From Nitzschia sp. DOCU1 (taxonomy: Eukaryota > Bacillariophyta > Bacillariophyceae > Bacillariales > Bacillariaceae): DNA of 64,000 nucleotides. The stretch covers positions 744,001 through 808,000 of the forward strand of contig OX595998.1 of the NCBI GenBank assembly GCA_951394045.1. The letters run 5' to 3'. A model generated the notes under the pieces. That model was not told the origin of the DNA, ran no database searches, and saw nothing but the letters and a program-made list of their open reading frames with translations. Position numbers and translations under genes: made by a program. Below are positions 1 through 10,398 of the stretch, one piece after another. The number at the start of each line of letters is the position of its first letter. The stretch's first letter is position 1.

Positions 1-147
1 CAAGTCCTTGTAGGATTTGGTCAATTGCACTAGATCCGGACTCCCGACGGCATAGGGAACAGGCTTGATAATATGAGTACCCGCGGCGGCTACTTTGAGC
101 CTGGCACCGACACGAGCTTTGCGTTTGGGGGAAGATGACAAAGACAT
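1..147 (-). CDS. 5' end of an unidentified gene cut by the window edge
   Basis: On the minus strand an ATG at 147 opens a frame with no stop down to base 1, giving 49 residues that start MSLSSSPKRKARVGARLK and continue with IIKPVPYAVGSPDLVQL. The Ser-rich start followed by a basic stretch looks like a natural N-terminus, and the upstream DNA (148-654) has no competing gene. It would be divergent from the membrane protein at 655. The product cannot be identified from so short a piece; coding status is an inference from the open frame and plausible composition. Confidence 0.5.
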   Translation of the reverse strand, partial: MSLSSSPKRKARVGARLKVAAAGTHIIKPVPYAVGSPDLVQLTKSYKDL

Positions 148-654
148 GATTATCCGTAGTAGTACTGATGAGATGAGGAATGAGTTTTTCTGGCAAACAG
201 GCAATCAATGATGAATGAGTGGGTTCTCAAACTGGCGTTTTAGGATTTATCGGCGGCTATTGCTCACACGGAGAAAAAGACATGATGACTGACTCCTGTT
301 CGCGGTCTCCCGACCGCGTTGGAGGGAACTTTTTCCATGGCGGGAATGGAGCGAAAGCAAGATCCAACCAAGATTGGAAAATGGGTCGTGGTGGGTGTTG
401 GGCCCGCCCGGCGTGGACTCCAGCGAGTCGAAGATTGCGCGCGAAAACGGACGACGTACAAGCGTGATGAGTCAGTCAGTCATCTTTGCATCCGGGTGCT
501 TTCCAAGTCAGCGAGCACGCAAGCAAAACACGTCACGCAGATCGAGTGAGGTTGGATCGAGGCTATCATCGTCGTCGACACCGACCTTCAGAATTCAATC
601 CGATCCGGGCAAACTGTAAATACGATTGGAGACCCCAGATCGAGCGGCATCACC
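148..654. other. intergenic, shared 5' region of two divergent genes
   Basis: No convincing gene is seen. Short frames here are overlapping shadows with Arg/Ser/Cys-rich composition. The stretch lies between the start of the left-edge gene and the membrane protein and so probably contains both promoters. No recognisable TATA element was identified. Confidence 0.5.
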
Positions 655-1548
655 ATGACGGAAATACCCACAAAGCCCACTACCACCATGACGACGACAG
701 ACAACTCGGCTTGGGCAAATGCAGGCGATGCCTGTCATTTCGTGACGATTTTGAGCACATTGAGCTTTGCTTTGTTGGCAGGCACTTACATGAATGATCC
801 TTCTTTCACGCTCTTTGATTCGGTGTGGAGAAAGGAAGGATTTTGTATTACCAACCGAGATGTTCCCTACTGGAACTCGCACGACTTGTGCCTTTATTTT
901 GATACAGTCATGGCGATTGCATCTGCAATCCTGTTTTTAGCGTGGCGTAATGATCCGGGCATGGAAAACGCCAACATCCTCTTCAAGTCGGGTATTCCAG
1001 GGGTCTTACTGCACGGTGTCGGGCATGGGGCGTTGGGCAAGGCGATTCGAGATGGAACCGCGGACGCGGAAGAAGGCTCCAAAATAATCATTGACACGGC
1101 ACTCCAAGCCAATCAGACGGCACTGCAACTTGTCATTGCAATGCTACCCCTCATGGCCTTTTGGTGGTTTCTTTCCAAAGCCAGCATGCCGACTGTACCC
1201 AATATGTATGTGACACTGGCCGCATCCATGGCATTTATTCGACAACTCTGGACACCTGCCTACCTTGGCTTTACCTATGTGCAAACGATTTTGATGTTGG
1301 AATTTTCCATCAATCAACTATTTCGTCCTCGGACGGAAAAGGATTTTGTCTACTGTTTGTATCCACTCATGGTGGGATTGCCATTGACCTTGGTGGGATG
1401 GATGGAAAGTACAATGTGCTCTACGCTTGTTCGAGATTACTTGTATGGACATTTGGTCTATGACGCTTACATTCCAGTTGCCGGCATGATTTGGTATTCT
1501 ATTGTCCATTACCAGAATGGTCAGAACAGCAAGGTCAAGCAGCTGTAA
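655..1548 (+). CDS. polytopic membrane protein of unknown function
   Basis: This is a single-exon frame of 297 aa. The N-terminus is Thr-rich and soluble (about residues 1-25). Seven or eight hydrophobic segments follow, near residues 27-47, 80-97, 108-125, 153-173, 180-198, 203-220, 230-248 and 267-285. Between segments 2 and 4 is an HGVGHG motif followed by a charged stretch (residues about 119-145). There is no signal peptide and no family I can name. The spacing of hydrophobic segments and intact length argue for a real integral membrane protein. The ATG at 655 is chosen because the ORF upstream is poor. The gene is convergent with CC1, whose stop is 189 bp downstream. Confidence 0.75.
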   Translation: MTEIPTKPTTTMTTTDNSAWANAGDACHFVTILSTLSFALLAGTYMNDPSFTLFDSVWRKEGFCITNRDVPYWNSHDLCLYFDTVMAIASAILFLAWRNDPGMENANILFKSGIPGVLLHGVGHGALGKAIRDGTADAEEGSKIIIDTALQANQTALQLVIAMLPLMAFWWFLSKASMPTVPNMYVTLAASMAFIRQLWTPAYLGFTYVQTILMLEFSINQLFRPRTEKDFVYCLYPLMVGLPLTLVGWMESTMCSTLVRDYLYGHLVYDAYIPVAGMIWYSIVHYQNGQNSKVKQL

Positions 1549-1737
1549 ATGACCAAGTACGACCGGAGATGATTACTCTTTCGACAACCCCCAAAATGCC
1601 TCTGAAGAACACGCTTTCGACTTTGATGCAGCTCTCATTTTTGCGATTCAAAGCAACAACAACGGTTCGAATAGCTAGCTAGGGTAGCGAGGTAGCAAGT
1701 AGTGTATAAATCCCAAAAGCATAAACTATCGTCGTAG

Positions 1738-4700
1738 TTACGTACTCAGATGCCGGACCTCCTTTTTGACATATCCTCCCAAGTCACGAAACCACGGTTT
1801 TCGTTTCGTCTTGCTCTTTTGACTCGTCTTGCTGCTCTGATGGCTACTACTGTCAGACGCACCCACGAGTCGATGTTGTGGTTGACGATCTTCCTGGTCC
1901 CGTGCTCGTCCATCCATCAAACTCTCCTCGTGGCTTCCGCTTCGTGATTCCATGCCCGGCGAAGTGCTGACTCCTCGGTGCGTAGTACGAGTGGTGGATT
2001 CGTCTCGGGAAAAGGATCGACGCGCTTGTTGGAGCTCCGCCAACTGCTCTTTGGTCTCGGTATGTTCTTTGTTCAACGCTTTGTACTGATCAATAACTTG
2101 GCGCAAATGGTCTTCACGAAGCAATTGCTTCTTTCGTGCGGCTTTGGCAGCGGCCTGGGCTTTTTCAAGTTCCGTCTCCAACAAGGAAATCTTGCCAAGA
2201 GCCATATTTCGTTCCCGGACCAGGTCATCTTTGGATGATGCTTCGTCGTGGGCCGACTTGGTGGTAGTAGTAGAACCTTCGTCGTCATCCTTCTTTTCGT
2301 CGTTGGTGACTCCCTCTTCCTCTTTGACCTTGTCTTGAATCAAGTTGAAAAGCCTGTCACATTCCTCCTTTATTTGATTGTAGTCTCGGATGACACTCCG
2401 CAAATCCTCTTCCCGAGACTTGAGTTGTTCTCGAGCGTTTTCTGCGGATCGCTCCGCCTCTGCAAGGTCCGCCTTGAGTTGGTCAATGGTGCGCAATGCC
2501 TTGTCATGATCCTGCTGCAGCTGTAAGTAGCCTCCAATACCACCCTCGAATTGTACTTGTTGTTGCTGTTGCCCCTTGCCTTCCTCCCATTGTCCATCGC
2601 GGCCTTCTCCTTCTCCTCCTTCATGACTGAGGCCACGTACGCTAGTCAGAAAAGATCCATCAAAGGAGACAGCCGGTTGGTTTTCTCCATCGCCTTGACT
2701 GCATCCAGACTCTTCTTGTCTCCGTTCCTCGGGAATTAGATCTTCTTTGGAACGGAAAATGGAGTTATGAATCAGGTGTGACTCAGATAAAGCAAACGGA
2801 GTTTCATGGGCTTCAGTTGTTCGCTCCATGGAAAGCCTGGCTTCCAAGTGCTCGTGATGTCCAATGGCATCTTGTAAATGCTTTTCACCTTCTTCATGCT
2901 TTCGTTGCGCCACTTCGGCTTTTGATTTCGTCGCACGTAGTTCCATTACCATTCGCTCCATCTTGAGCTCGGCGTCTCGAAGGGCCTTCTCGAGACGTTG
3001 GACCTCTGACTCTAGTTCCATTCGTTGGACGGTCATTTTGACTTTGTTGGTCGGCGAAGACGGACTTGAATGGACAGAATCAGGCAAGTCCTCAATTTTC
3101 CCCTTGCTGTTCTTGACTGCCGTATTGTACGCTTCCAAGAGCTTTTGATACTGAAGACGGACGACTCGGAGTTCTTTTTCTCGAGCTTCATGTCGAATCT
3201 TGGCGGTATTCGCCTCCATTCGAATCTTGTGAGTTTCACCCTTGAGCTTCCTCACAACAGAGTTGGCGTCGTCAATATTGTCGGGACCCTGTGAGTTTCC
3301 CTCAACCTTTCTTGGCGATTCAGGCGATGCCGACAAATCTTTGCTCAAGCTAGATACCGCGAGTACGTCATCGTGTACAACATTCATTCGACGCTGGTGC
3401 TTTAGAAAGACGGGAGGCGGAACAATAGATGAGCTCTCGTCATCGCTGTCTACGGTCTCATTTGTCGGTAGCGCTTTCGCATTGTCATTAGACTGCAATC
3501 TGTTCTCGCCTTTGACTTTTGGACCGCCATGACTCTCGGCACTGCCGATGCCGTTCGATGGCATGCGCTCCATCAACGACTGGTGAATTCGATTAAGCCT
3601 GATTTGATGTATGGGTCGATCGTACCACACGACCTGTTCAAAAGCATGGCGGGCATGCCGCATTTTTGCTTCTGTAACTTTCTTCAGTACTCGTGAGAAG
3701 TCATGAACGAAGCGATCATTCATTTGGTCGAGCTTGGACGAATTGACGCTGCTTCCGTTGTCTCCCATGAGCTCTCGCTCTAATCGATTGATTCTCTCGT
3801 TGGATTCCGACCCTTGTTTCGCTGTCTCTTCGTCCCCAATCGCGAGGCCAGCGGCCTTTAGTCGCATCAACAACGTCTCGATCTTTGAAATTGCCGTATC
3901 GTAAGATGCCTGGATGTTCTTAAACTGCACAGACGCCGTATTCTCAGCTCGCTTCAGCCTCTCTTCCATGTCACAGCAATTTTCTCGTAGACCATCAATT
4001 GTTGCCTTGTCAAGTTGTTTTTGTTTCTTTGCCTCGGCAAGCTGCGGCACAAGCTCTCCATGCTTTGCCAATATTGCATCGTTCTCTCGTCGTAGCTTTT
4101 GGTGTTGTACAACAACCTCTTGCATTTCTGCCTTGGATTTCTCGACGGAAGTTTTCAGGTCGACGATGGCTTTGGATTGAGCATCCAATCGCATCTCAAG
4201 TTTGACCTTTTCCTCTGCGCTCTTTTTTTTGGTTTGCTCGAATCGCTCTTCCAGCTCGACAGTGTTAGTCAGAGCTTGATCGTATTTTTCCTTCAGAGTC
4301 GCCATGTCATCTTCGAGTTGCGTGTGCATTTCCATGAACAAATCGAATTCTTCGTTCAACTCCTTGTACTTGGCCATTTCGGCCTCGAGTGCCGCTTCCG
4401 TCTCCTTTTCAAGCTTTTCTAGCTTCTTTGCTTCGACTGCCATTTTATCCAAATGCTGCTGCTTTAGCGCTTCACATTGGATTCCAAAGAACTTCTCGGT
4501 TTCGGTCACTTGAGCCTCCAGCTCGGTAAGTTGCTTGGAATACTCGGCTTCGATATTGTCATACTTTTCCTTCAAGGCCAGGTACTCTTTTTTTTGCGCT
4601 TCATGTGCCGTGAGAACATCCATGTGATTGGAAGTGGCAGTTTCTGCCAGCGCTAATGCCTCCTTGAGATCTTGCTCCAGCTTCTCGTTCGCCTGACGCA

Positions 4701-5979
4701 TCTCGTCCCGCTCGAGTCGCATACATTCCAAACGTTCTTTCAATTCAGAAATGTATGTATCTTTCTCGTGAAGGTCCAGCTTCTCGTTCGCCTGACGCAG
4801 CTCGTCCCGCTCGAATCGCATGCATTCCAAACGTTCTTTCAGTTCGGAAATGTATGCATCTTTCTCGTGAAGATCATTGGCTAATTTCTTGGTCTTGCTT
4901 AGCTCGCCACTCATACGAATGATACGAGCAAGGGCCTCTTCGTAGTACTTTTTGAGAGTCTCGTGTTCAGTGACAGACACTTCGGGTGCATCCAAGTCGG
5001 AGAAGGATGACACTTCCGAAGCCGCGCAAGCAAGACGTGAATATTCGTTGAGAGGCTTTTGCCACCGAGAACTTGACTGATCGCCTTGATCTAGAATTCG
5101 AGTGTCAATAGAAACGGGAGAAGTCTGTGTTTCCAACGGCGCATCGAGCGGTCCCACGACACTTGAGACTTCCGTGGAATCCTCGGTCCGAGACGCGCTG
5201 TAGGAACGAAACTGCGTTTCCAAAGCTTCAATACGTTGATGCTTTGAGTTATTGTCTTGTCGTAGAGACTCGCATTCTCGTATGAGCCGTTGCCGGTCTT
5301 CTTCCATTGCTTGGATCTTCCGCTTGATGTTTTGAAATGGATTTGGCTGCGCCGATCTGTCGGCCCCACCGTGAGCAGTTTCCTTTTCGAATTCGACCGT
5401 TACACAGTTAAGAGTCCGAACAACATCTCCCATTTCGATCAACAATGTTCGATTGCGTTCTTGTTCCTTTCGACCTTGATTCCATGCCGCGGCGATATCT
5501 TCTACTTTTCGGGATAGGTCTTTGTTGACCTTTGTCAACTCCTCATTTTCAGCTTCGCACTTTTGAAGTTGCAGTCTCAGACGATCCACTGATAAGGACA
5601 TTTCCGCATGTTCCATGGAGTTTTTCAATAACTTTTCTTGAAGCTCATTCGAGTGACCTTGACAATCAATGACTTCTGTCAACTTGGCAATCTTTGCCGA
5701 CTTTTCCAGACACTGGAACTCCAAATCAAATATTCGTTCGGTGAAAAAGACATGTTCTCCCTTCAAGTCTTTAATTTGATTCGTTTTTCGGCGTAGCTGA
5801 TCTTTCAAGTTTGCATTTTCTCGTTGCTTGTCGTCAAGCTTGCCTTTGAGTTTCTCCGCCATGCGAGCCCATTTTTCCAACGTAGTAGACGGGAGCGTTT
5901 GAACGTCGTCGTCATCCTCCACGGTGCTCGCATCATCAATCGACGAGCAGCCGTCGTCTTCTACTAGAGGCTTCATCAT
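1738..5979 (-). CDS. giant coiled-coil protein CC1 (1,413 aa)
   Basis: One uninterrupted frame, almost wholly predicted coiled coil (Glu/Lys/Leu/Gln-rich heptads) with an acidic N-terminus and a basic C-terminus ending VKKEVRHLST. Residues about 178-258 hold a signature shared with three other proteins in this window: L-(L/I)-E-M-x-x-V-V-x-x-L, then N-I-K-x-K-I-x-A-M-E-x-D-R, then a helix ending I-E-A-L-E-x-Q-F. Further on are repeated motifs of the type R-x-x-x-L-R-x-V-I-x-x-Y-x-x-L-x-x-E. A 33-residue unit is tandemly duplicated (DNA 4677-4874). No motor, enzymatic or membrane domain is visible. A cytoskeletal, centrosomal or scaffold role is possible but only inference. It is head-to-head with the MYND gene. 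Confidence 0.85.
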   Translation of the reverse strand: MMKPLVEDDGCSSIDDASTVEDDDDVQTLPSTTLEKWARMAEKLKGKLDDKQRENANLKDQLRRKTNQIKDLKGEHVFFTERIFDLEFQCLEKSAKIAKLTEVIDCQGHSNELQEKLLKNSMEHAEMSLSVDRLRLQLQKCEAENEELTKVNKDLSRKVEDIAAAWNQGRKEQERNRTLLIEMGDVVRTLNCVTVEFEKETAHGGADRSAQPNPFQNIKRKIQAMEEDRQRLIRECESLRQDNNSKHQRIEALETQFRSYSASRTEDSTEVSSVVGPLDAPLETQTSPVSIDTRILDQGDQSSSRWQKPLNEYSRLACAASEVSSFSDLDAPEVSVTEHETLKKYYEEALARIIRMSGELSKTKKLANDLHEKDAYISELKERLECMRFERDELRQANEKLDLHEKDTYISELKERLECMRLERDEMRQANEKLEQDLKEALALAETATSNHMDVLTAHEAQKKEYLALKEKYDNIEAEYSKQLTELEAQVTETEKFFGIQCEALKQQHLDKMAVEAKKLEKLEKETEAALEAEMAKYKELNEEFDLFMEMHTQLEDDMATLKEKYDQALTNTVELEERFEQTKKKSAEEKVKLEMRLDAQSKAIVDLKTSVEKSKAEMQEVVVQHQKLRRENDAILAKHGELVPQLAEAKKQKQLDKATIDGLRENCCDMEERLKRAENTASVQFKNIQASYDTAISKIETLLMRLKAAGLAIGDEETAKQGSESNERINRLERELMGDNGSSVNSSKLDQMNDRFVHDFSRVLKKVTEAKMRHARHAFEQVVWYDRPIHQIRLNRIHQSLMERMPSNGIGSAESHGGPKVKGENRLQSNDNAKALPTNETVDSDDESSSIVPPPVFLKHQRRMNVVHDDVLAVSSLSKDLSASPESPRKVEGNSQGPDNIDDANSVVRKLKGETHKIRMEANTAKIRHEAREKELRVVRLQYQKLLEAYNTAVKNSKGKIEDLPDSVHSSPSSPTNKVKMTVQRMELESEVQRLEKALRDAELKMERMVMELRATKSKAEVAQRKHEEGEKHLQDAIGHHEHLEARLSMERTTEAHETPFALSESHLIHNSIFRSKEDLIPEERRQEESGCSQGDGENQPAVSFDGSFLTSVRGLSHEGGEGEGRDGQWEEGKGQQQQQVQFEGGIGGYLQLQQDHDKALRTIDQLKADLAEAERSAENAREQLKSREEDLRSVIRDYNQIKEECDRLFNLIQDKVKEEEGVTNDEKKDDDEGSTTTTKSAHDEASSKDDLVRERNMALGKISLLETELEKAQAAAKAARKKQLLREDHLRQVIDQYKALNKEHTETKEQLAELQQARRSFSRDESTTRTTHRGVSTSPGMESRSGSHEESLMDGRARDQEDRQPQHRLVGASDSSSHQSSKTSQKSKTKRKPWFRDLGGYVKKEVRHLST
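4677..4874 (-). repeat. 99-bp tandem duplication inside CC1
   Basis: Two near-identical copies with a 99-bp period (33 codons) encode HEKD(A/T)YISELKERLECMR-type units followed by a basic-acidic linker and QANEKL. The copies differ at a few positions, so the duplication is recent but not new. The period keeps the reading frame but is not a multiple of seven residues, so the heptad register must shift at the junction. Confidence 0.85.
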
Positions 5980-6373
5980 GTTTGTTTCAACTTATTATTG
6001 CTAAGGCTTCCCCACCATCATACCATGGAAGAAGCAATAGATGATCCTCGTCCACGCGTGGGATTGAAAACTCACTTGCCTTCCGACGTAACATGGCCAA
6101 AATTTTGTGAGGCCAACGCCCGGCTCGCGGCCAAAATTCCATCCAACGTCCAGGGCGTGACTGAAAAACCGTGACTGAATTCGACTGATTCGAACAAATG
6201 TGTCAGTCGGCCTCGCCTGTACGCCACCCGTCATGGCGCGTATCGGCGCCCCATCGCCTCTCCACTCATCGATTTCTTTCTCCCTCCACCATGACGACCA
6301 CATCCTCGTAACCTTTCATTTCTTTGACTCCCTACAGTACGCATTGATCGATTCATCATTGTTATAATTCATC
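5980..6373. promoter_or_regulatory. divergent intergenic region between CC1 and MYND genes
   Basis: A gap of 394 bp between two start codons facing away from each other, so it most likely contains both promoters. The short minus-strand frame at 6001-6303 is not convincing. No specific element was recognised. Confidence 0.45.
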
Positions 6374-6823
6374 ATGTCATCATCGTCTCCTGCTGCGACT
6401 ACTACGAAACCCACAACATGCCCCGTCTGTCAAGCGAACAATGCCACCAAACGTTGTTCTCGTTGCAACAAAGTGTGGTATTGTTCCGTGGATTGCCAAA
6501 AGAAGGATTGGAAGAGACACAAGGGATATTGCAGCAGTGAATTTCAATCCAATCAATACGAACTTCACAAGAAAGCCTTTGATGCTGTTATTGAAAAATA
6601 CAATTTGAAAACCGAGGAGAAATCGACCGAAATTGCCGAATTGCTGACATCGAGTTCAGATACAGTGACGGCACCAGCCTTTGCCGAACGATTTGGTATG
6701 GATGTGGAAGAAGCCGTGGTCTTTTTAGAGTGGGTCAAATTGGGTGTCAAGTTCAAGGAACAAGCGGTAGATATTGCCAACAAGAGTGGCTTTGGAGGGG
6801 CAGCTTGTGATGGTGGGCGGTGA
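6374..6823 (+). CDS. MYND-type zinc finger protein
   Basis: A 149-aa protein with a complete MYND finger near its N-terminus. The zinc ligands are C16, C19, C28, C31, C37, C41, H49 and C53, in the canonical CxxC-x8-CxxC-x5-CxxxC-x7-HxxxC spacing, with the typical WYCS-xx-CQ-xx-DW core. The remaining roughly 95 residues are mostly helical with no recognisable catalytic domain such as SET. MYND fingers are known protein-protein interaction modules that bind proline-rich peptides. Here the protein is a small stand-alone MYND adaptor, and its partner is unknown. The ATG at 6374 is the first in frame. Confidence 0.85.
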   Translation: MSSSSPAATTTKPTTCPVCQANNATKRCSRCNKVWYCSVDCQKKDWKRHKGYCSSEFQSNQYELHKKAFDAVIEKYNLKTEEKSTEIAELLTSSSDTVTAPAFAERFGMDVEEAVVFLEWVKLGVKFKEQAVDIANKSGFGGAACDGGR

Positions 6824-7352
6824 TACGAATAGGAAAGAAGGATGAGCCGCACTACTATGGATTGCTTCCAACAAGCGCTTTTAGATATCCTTGTTTGACT
6901 GACAGTTCGTAGTCCCCGCCATCGCAAGGTGAAATGATTTCTGCCAACAGAAGAATAGCCTTCTAGCTAGCTGGTCGCAACTACTTAGTGTCGTGCTACG
7001 CGACTGTTGCTTGGTCGCTCCTTCAGTAACTTTTGCAGCAGAGCAAGAGACTCGTAGGACCCAAGAGATGGTTGCGTAATACTCCACTAGTCTGCTACTC
7101 TACAGGCTGGATAGTATCGTTCCCTCATTCCAGCACGATGGAAAGCGATGGGTCGGCTTTCGGATCCCGAATGAATGGACTCATTGGACTTTTTCGGATC
7201 GAATGAGTCTCATTTTTCGATGCCACCACCTCATCTTTTCGACAATGACAGCCAAGGCAAAGACAAGACGAATTAAGTCCAACAACATATCATTCCGACG
7301 GAATGTCAAGGGATGTTTTGTGTGTTTCAAGCTTTCTTGGTTTCCCTGAGAG
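6824..7352. other. intergenic, no gene seen
   Basis: A stretch of 529 bp between two plus-strand genes. It contains only short frames with low-quality composition and should hold the 3' UTR of the MYND gene and the promoter of the J-domain gene. Confidence 0.4.
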
Positions 7353-8045
7353 ATGGCATCCGTTTTGCTCAGGTGCCACTCGTCGACCAGAATCCGTAGG
7401 CACTTACTATGGGGTGATTCTGCCGGAGCAATACGATCTTGGCTTCGCCAACAAGGGCAGTCACCCTCGCAATCTTCTTCACGCGTCCGACGAAATTCGT
7501 TTCCAACAATGATGCAACGCTCATTTATTTCCACTACTTCTACCGCCGATGCCAAGCGACTACTGGGATTTCTTCCGACGGATCGTCCAACCATTCCAGA
7601 ATTGCGAGCTGCCTATTTCCAAGCCGCCAAGAAAACCCACCCCGATGCTGTGGCCAACAACGATGATGACAGTACCAAAAATGGCTACCATGACTTTTGT
7701 CGAGTCACAGAAGCCTATGAATGCTTGTTGCAGTCTCGCGAAGTCTCTACTTCTTCTACAAGCAACAAATTTCAAATTTCCAAACAAGAAGAAGACGAGT
7801 ATCGATCTGCCTGCATGGCTGTACTAGGTGTACCCGCCGAAATTGTAGAAGAATCCAAGGGAAATCCCATGTTTCGACATTGGTTAGGAGGCAATACGGA
7901 TGGAGCCCAACATTGGAGAGCCTTTTTTGCTGTTCACGGAGGACTCGCGCAAAAGTTGGCCAAACCTGTTGCCTACTTGGGGAGTGGGCGGCAATTATCA
8001 TCCTCTACGGCCGCGTTTGAGAGCCGACGGAAACGAAAGAAATAG
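7353..8045 (+). CDS. J-domain (DnaJ-like) protein, probably mitochondrial
   Basis: The 230-aa frame contains a J domain at about residues 65-130: a helix I region KRLLGF, a helix II region ELRAAYFQAAKKT, the invariant HPD tripeptide (codons at about 7639-7647), then helix III ending EAYECLL. HPD is the motif that stimulates Hsp70 ATPase in this family. The first 60 residues are basic, Ser/Arg-rich and nearly free of acidic residues, which resembles a mitochondrial presequence. A second possible start is the ATG at 7509 (MMQRSFIST), which also looks like a presequence. The C-terminal 80 residues include the motif GNPMFRHWLGGN and end in a basic tail. The Hsp70 partner is inferred only from the family. 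Confidence 0.8.
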   Translation: MASVLLRCHSSTRIRRHLLWGDSAGAIRSWLRQQGQSPSQSSSRVRRNSFPTMMQRSFISTTSTADAKRLLGFLPTDRPTIPELRAAYFQAAKKTHPDAVANNDDDSTKNGYHDFCRVTEAYECLLQSREVSTSSTSNKFQISKQEEDEYRSACMAVLGVPAEIVEESKGNPMFRHWLGGNTDGAQHWRAFFAVHGGLAQKLAKPVAYLGSGRQLSSSTAAFESRRKRKK

Positions 8046-8353
8046 AACTCGGGGGGAAACAGGCACTGGGAACGGTACTAGAAGGTTTCGACGAGTATCA
8101 AGTGAGATGGCATCCACGTTGGGCGCCTGAGCGGGGGTGCCCCGGTTGGCACACAGCCGCCGCGTACCTTGTCATCCTATCGATCCGAAACAGCGACACT
8201 CAATCGCCAGGGAACTGTAGTTGCAGGGCTTGTTATTACAGTTATGGATGGATCCAATAACTACAGCTCTATCCATAGGAACAATGCGATCTAAATGCGC
8301 AGGCTTTGTTCTCTCTGGTCCATTTTACAACAATGCTAAAGTTAGTATACATT
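8046..8353. other. convergent intergenic region
   Basis: Lies between the stops of the J-domain gene (plus) and the F-box gene (minus). No gene, repeat or strong secondary structure was recognised. Confidence 0.4.
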
Positions 8354-9301
8354 TTATTCTTCCAATGGCAAAATTTCATCAATCCCCAAACGAGGAAATC
8401 GTTGACGATTTTGAGGAAACTCCCAAAATTCTTCGGGTGCTTCCAAAAAGGCAATTCCTTCTTGTGGCATTCCAAAATCGGTTGGATACCTTCGTAGTTT
8501 GTCCAAATAGTCCTTCCACAAATCGTCAGATGTTCTCTTTGTTTCGCCATTCACAACACTATCCATGGCCCGTAAACACACATTGGGATTCCGAATTTCC
8601 CACCCCCACGTCTCTAAACGATGAATGGTACCTCTAGGCCACAACTGGGGTAACTTGCCCCATTGCATCCCCAAACCGTCGGGATCCAAAAACCACTCTA
8701 AATCGTCTCGACCCGAAGGATGACCTGTTAATACTCCACGTTCTTGATGCTGTCCAGGCCAGCTATATTCGAGAGGATCGTCATCATCATCATTATTATT
8801 CGTACTACGCGGCGCAAATTGAAAATTTTGAGAGGCTGTCCATTTCAGGCCACTGGCCAACAAGTTGCCTTGACCCCAAAATTGCGACAACCAAAATCGA
8901 AAATCAAATGTCAGGGAATGTAGTTCGACTGCCGTGATACTTTGGCGCTTGGCATCTTGTTCTTGCCATGTGTATTTGGAACGCCACCATTGGGCCTCGG
9001 AAGTATTCAGTCCTTGTTGTTCTTGTAGGTGCTGTAATTCTTGTTGAGCAGCCTGGTAACGTTGCACAAATCCCCATTTGGATTTCCAACGCTGCTCACA
9101 AGCAGCCTTCCATACCCGTGGAGAATACTCCAAAATGGCGGCACAACAGGATTTGGAGACACACGTCAATTTCATCAAAGTGGCAGCATCATCTACCAAA
9201 AAGGTGGCAATTTCATGAATCAAATCGCACGACAAAAACAACAAGGGCGTCGTTGTTGTGGCAGGACTACTGTCACTACTAGCATGCTGACTAATGTCCA
9301 T
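8354..9301 (-). CDS. F-box protein
   Basis: Counting from the ATG at 9301 (MDISQHASSD) the protein has 315 aa. The frame stays open to about 9409, but that extension has no ATG. An F-box lies about residues 15-60: LLFLSCDLIHEIATFL, then LMKLTCVSKSCCAAI, then PRVWKAACEQRW. The F-box binds Skp1 in SCF ubiquitin ligases. The rest is Trp-rich with a region around HSLTFDFRFWLSQFWGQG and no LRR or WD40 repeats, so the substrate-binding part is of unknown type. A role in ubiquitin-dependent turnover is family knowledge; the target is unknown. Confidence 0.8.
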   Translation of the reverse strand: MDISQHASSDSSPATTTTPLLFLSCDLIHEIATFLVDDAATLMKLTCVSKSCCAAILEYSPRVWKAACEQRWKSKWGFVQRYQAAQQELQHLQEQQGLNTSEAQWWRSKYTWQEQDAKRQSITAVELHSLTFDFRFWLSQFWGQGNLLASGLKWTASQNFQFAPRSTNNNDDDDDPLEYSWPGQHQERGVLTGHPSGRDDLEWFLDPDGLGMQWGKLPQLWPRGTIHRLETWGWEIRNPNVCLRAMDSVVNGETKRTSDDLWKDYLDKLRRYPTDFGMPQEGIAFLEAPEEFWEFPQNRQRFPRLGIDEILPLEE

Positions 9302-10398
9302 GGTGATAGCAGGGCTACACTCCGAGTCGAGAAACCCACACCAAGGGTTGGTTGGGCCTCTTGTGTTGGTAGAGTGGAGTCCAAAACGCAATCCAAAGAG
9401 AGGCTTCACTAGCTACTGCAGGGAATTGCGCTTTCCAACTGAGAAGAACGACGACAAGCGTGCGTCGTGGAGAGCGACGACTCGACTCGTTGTGGGACCT
9501 CGTGATGATGACGCAGGCGGCATGAGAATTCCGTAAACATATGCCCCAATTCTGATTCTCGGTTTTCGCGCGCATTTTGCGACTCATTGGAGTACTCTCA
9601 GGCTTCATTGGACTCAAACGAATCAATTGGATGAGACTTGCTTTCGTCAAACATGATTCGATTCCCGGATTGTAGTACTATCTACGTTGGCCGGCAACCT
9701 GCGGTGTACCTGGTACGATAGCCTGAGAATGAGCCCAAGTGTGATTGTCAAGGCACGCCTGTGGCAAGCAACGCATAAGGGAGCGTGGCTTGGTATCCGT
9801 AACACTGCGTGTTGCGAAATCTGGTGCTACGAAAGCGCGTGTTACGTCAGTGCGAAATCGCCTGTTAATAAATATTGTGTTCCGAAATTGCTTCTTGTGA
9901 AATCTTGGGAAATCGCGTAGTGTTGCGGAACCGAGTGATGCGAAATCATGTTCTGAAATCGCTTCTTGCGAAATCTAGTAGTCGTACGAAAGCGCGTGTT
10001 GCAAAATCGTGTCCAAGCTAAGAACCGCTGCGTTGCAAAATCTCGACTGTACGTGCTTTAACGCGTTATGAAATGCTTTGGCTAACGTAGCTGCGGATCA
10101 GCAGCAAGCTTCTTGCCGTCGTCCTCCTCCTCCTTTTGCTCGCTCCTTTCGTGGCAACAGCCACCAACAACGGTGCTAGTAGTAGTACAGCCAGGACGCG
10201 TCACGAAAGAACTATCTACCGGTAGTAGTAGGAACAACAATAGTGATGATAATCGCTCTACTAGAGAAGGCATATGGCTAGTTGTGCTGGTCACTCTTGG
10301 TATCGCTAGCCACGATCAATTAGTATCTAACCATCCTTTATTGCTAGCTACTACCGGTAGTGGCCTTAAGCGCACCTATTTTATGCAAGGTTTGGTGA
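9302..10398. other. intergenic with degenerate short repeats
   Basis: About 1.1 kb between the F-box gene start and the LRR gene stop. No convincing gene is seen. Its main feature is the GAAATC-rich array at about 9805-10060, listed separately. Confidence 0.45.
9805..10060. repeat. degenerate array of GCGTGTTGCGAAATC-like units
   Basis: Around ten occurrences of a motif close to (T/G)TGCGAAATC, variants GTTGCAAAATC, TTCCGAAATT and TCTGAAATC, are spaced irregularly by 15-35 bp, often linked by CGCGTGTT or CGCTTCTT. The pattern looks like an eroded minisatellite. No coding frame follows it. Confidence 0.6.
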
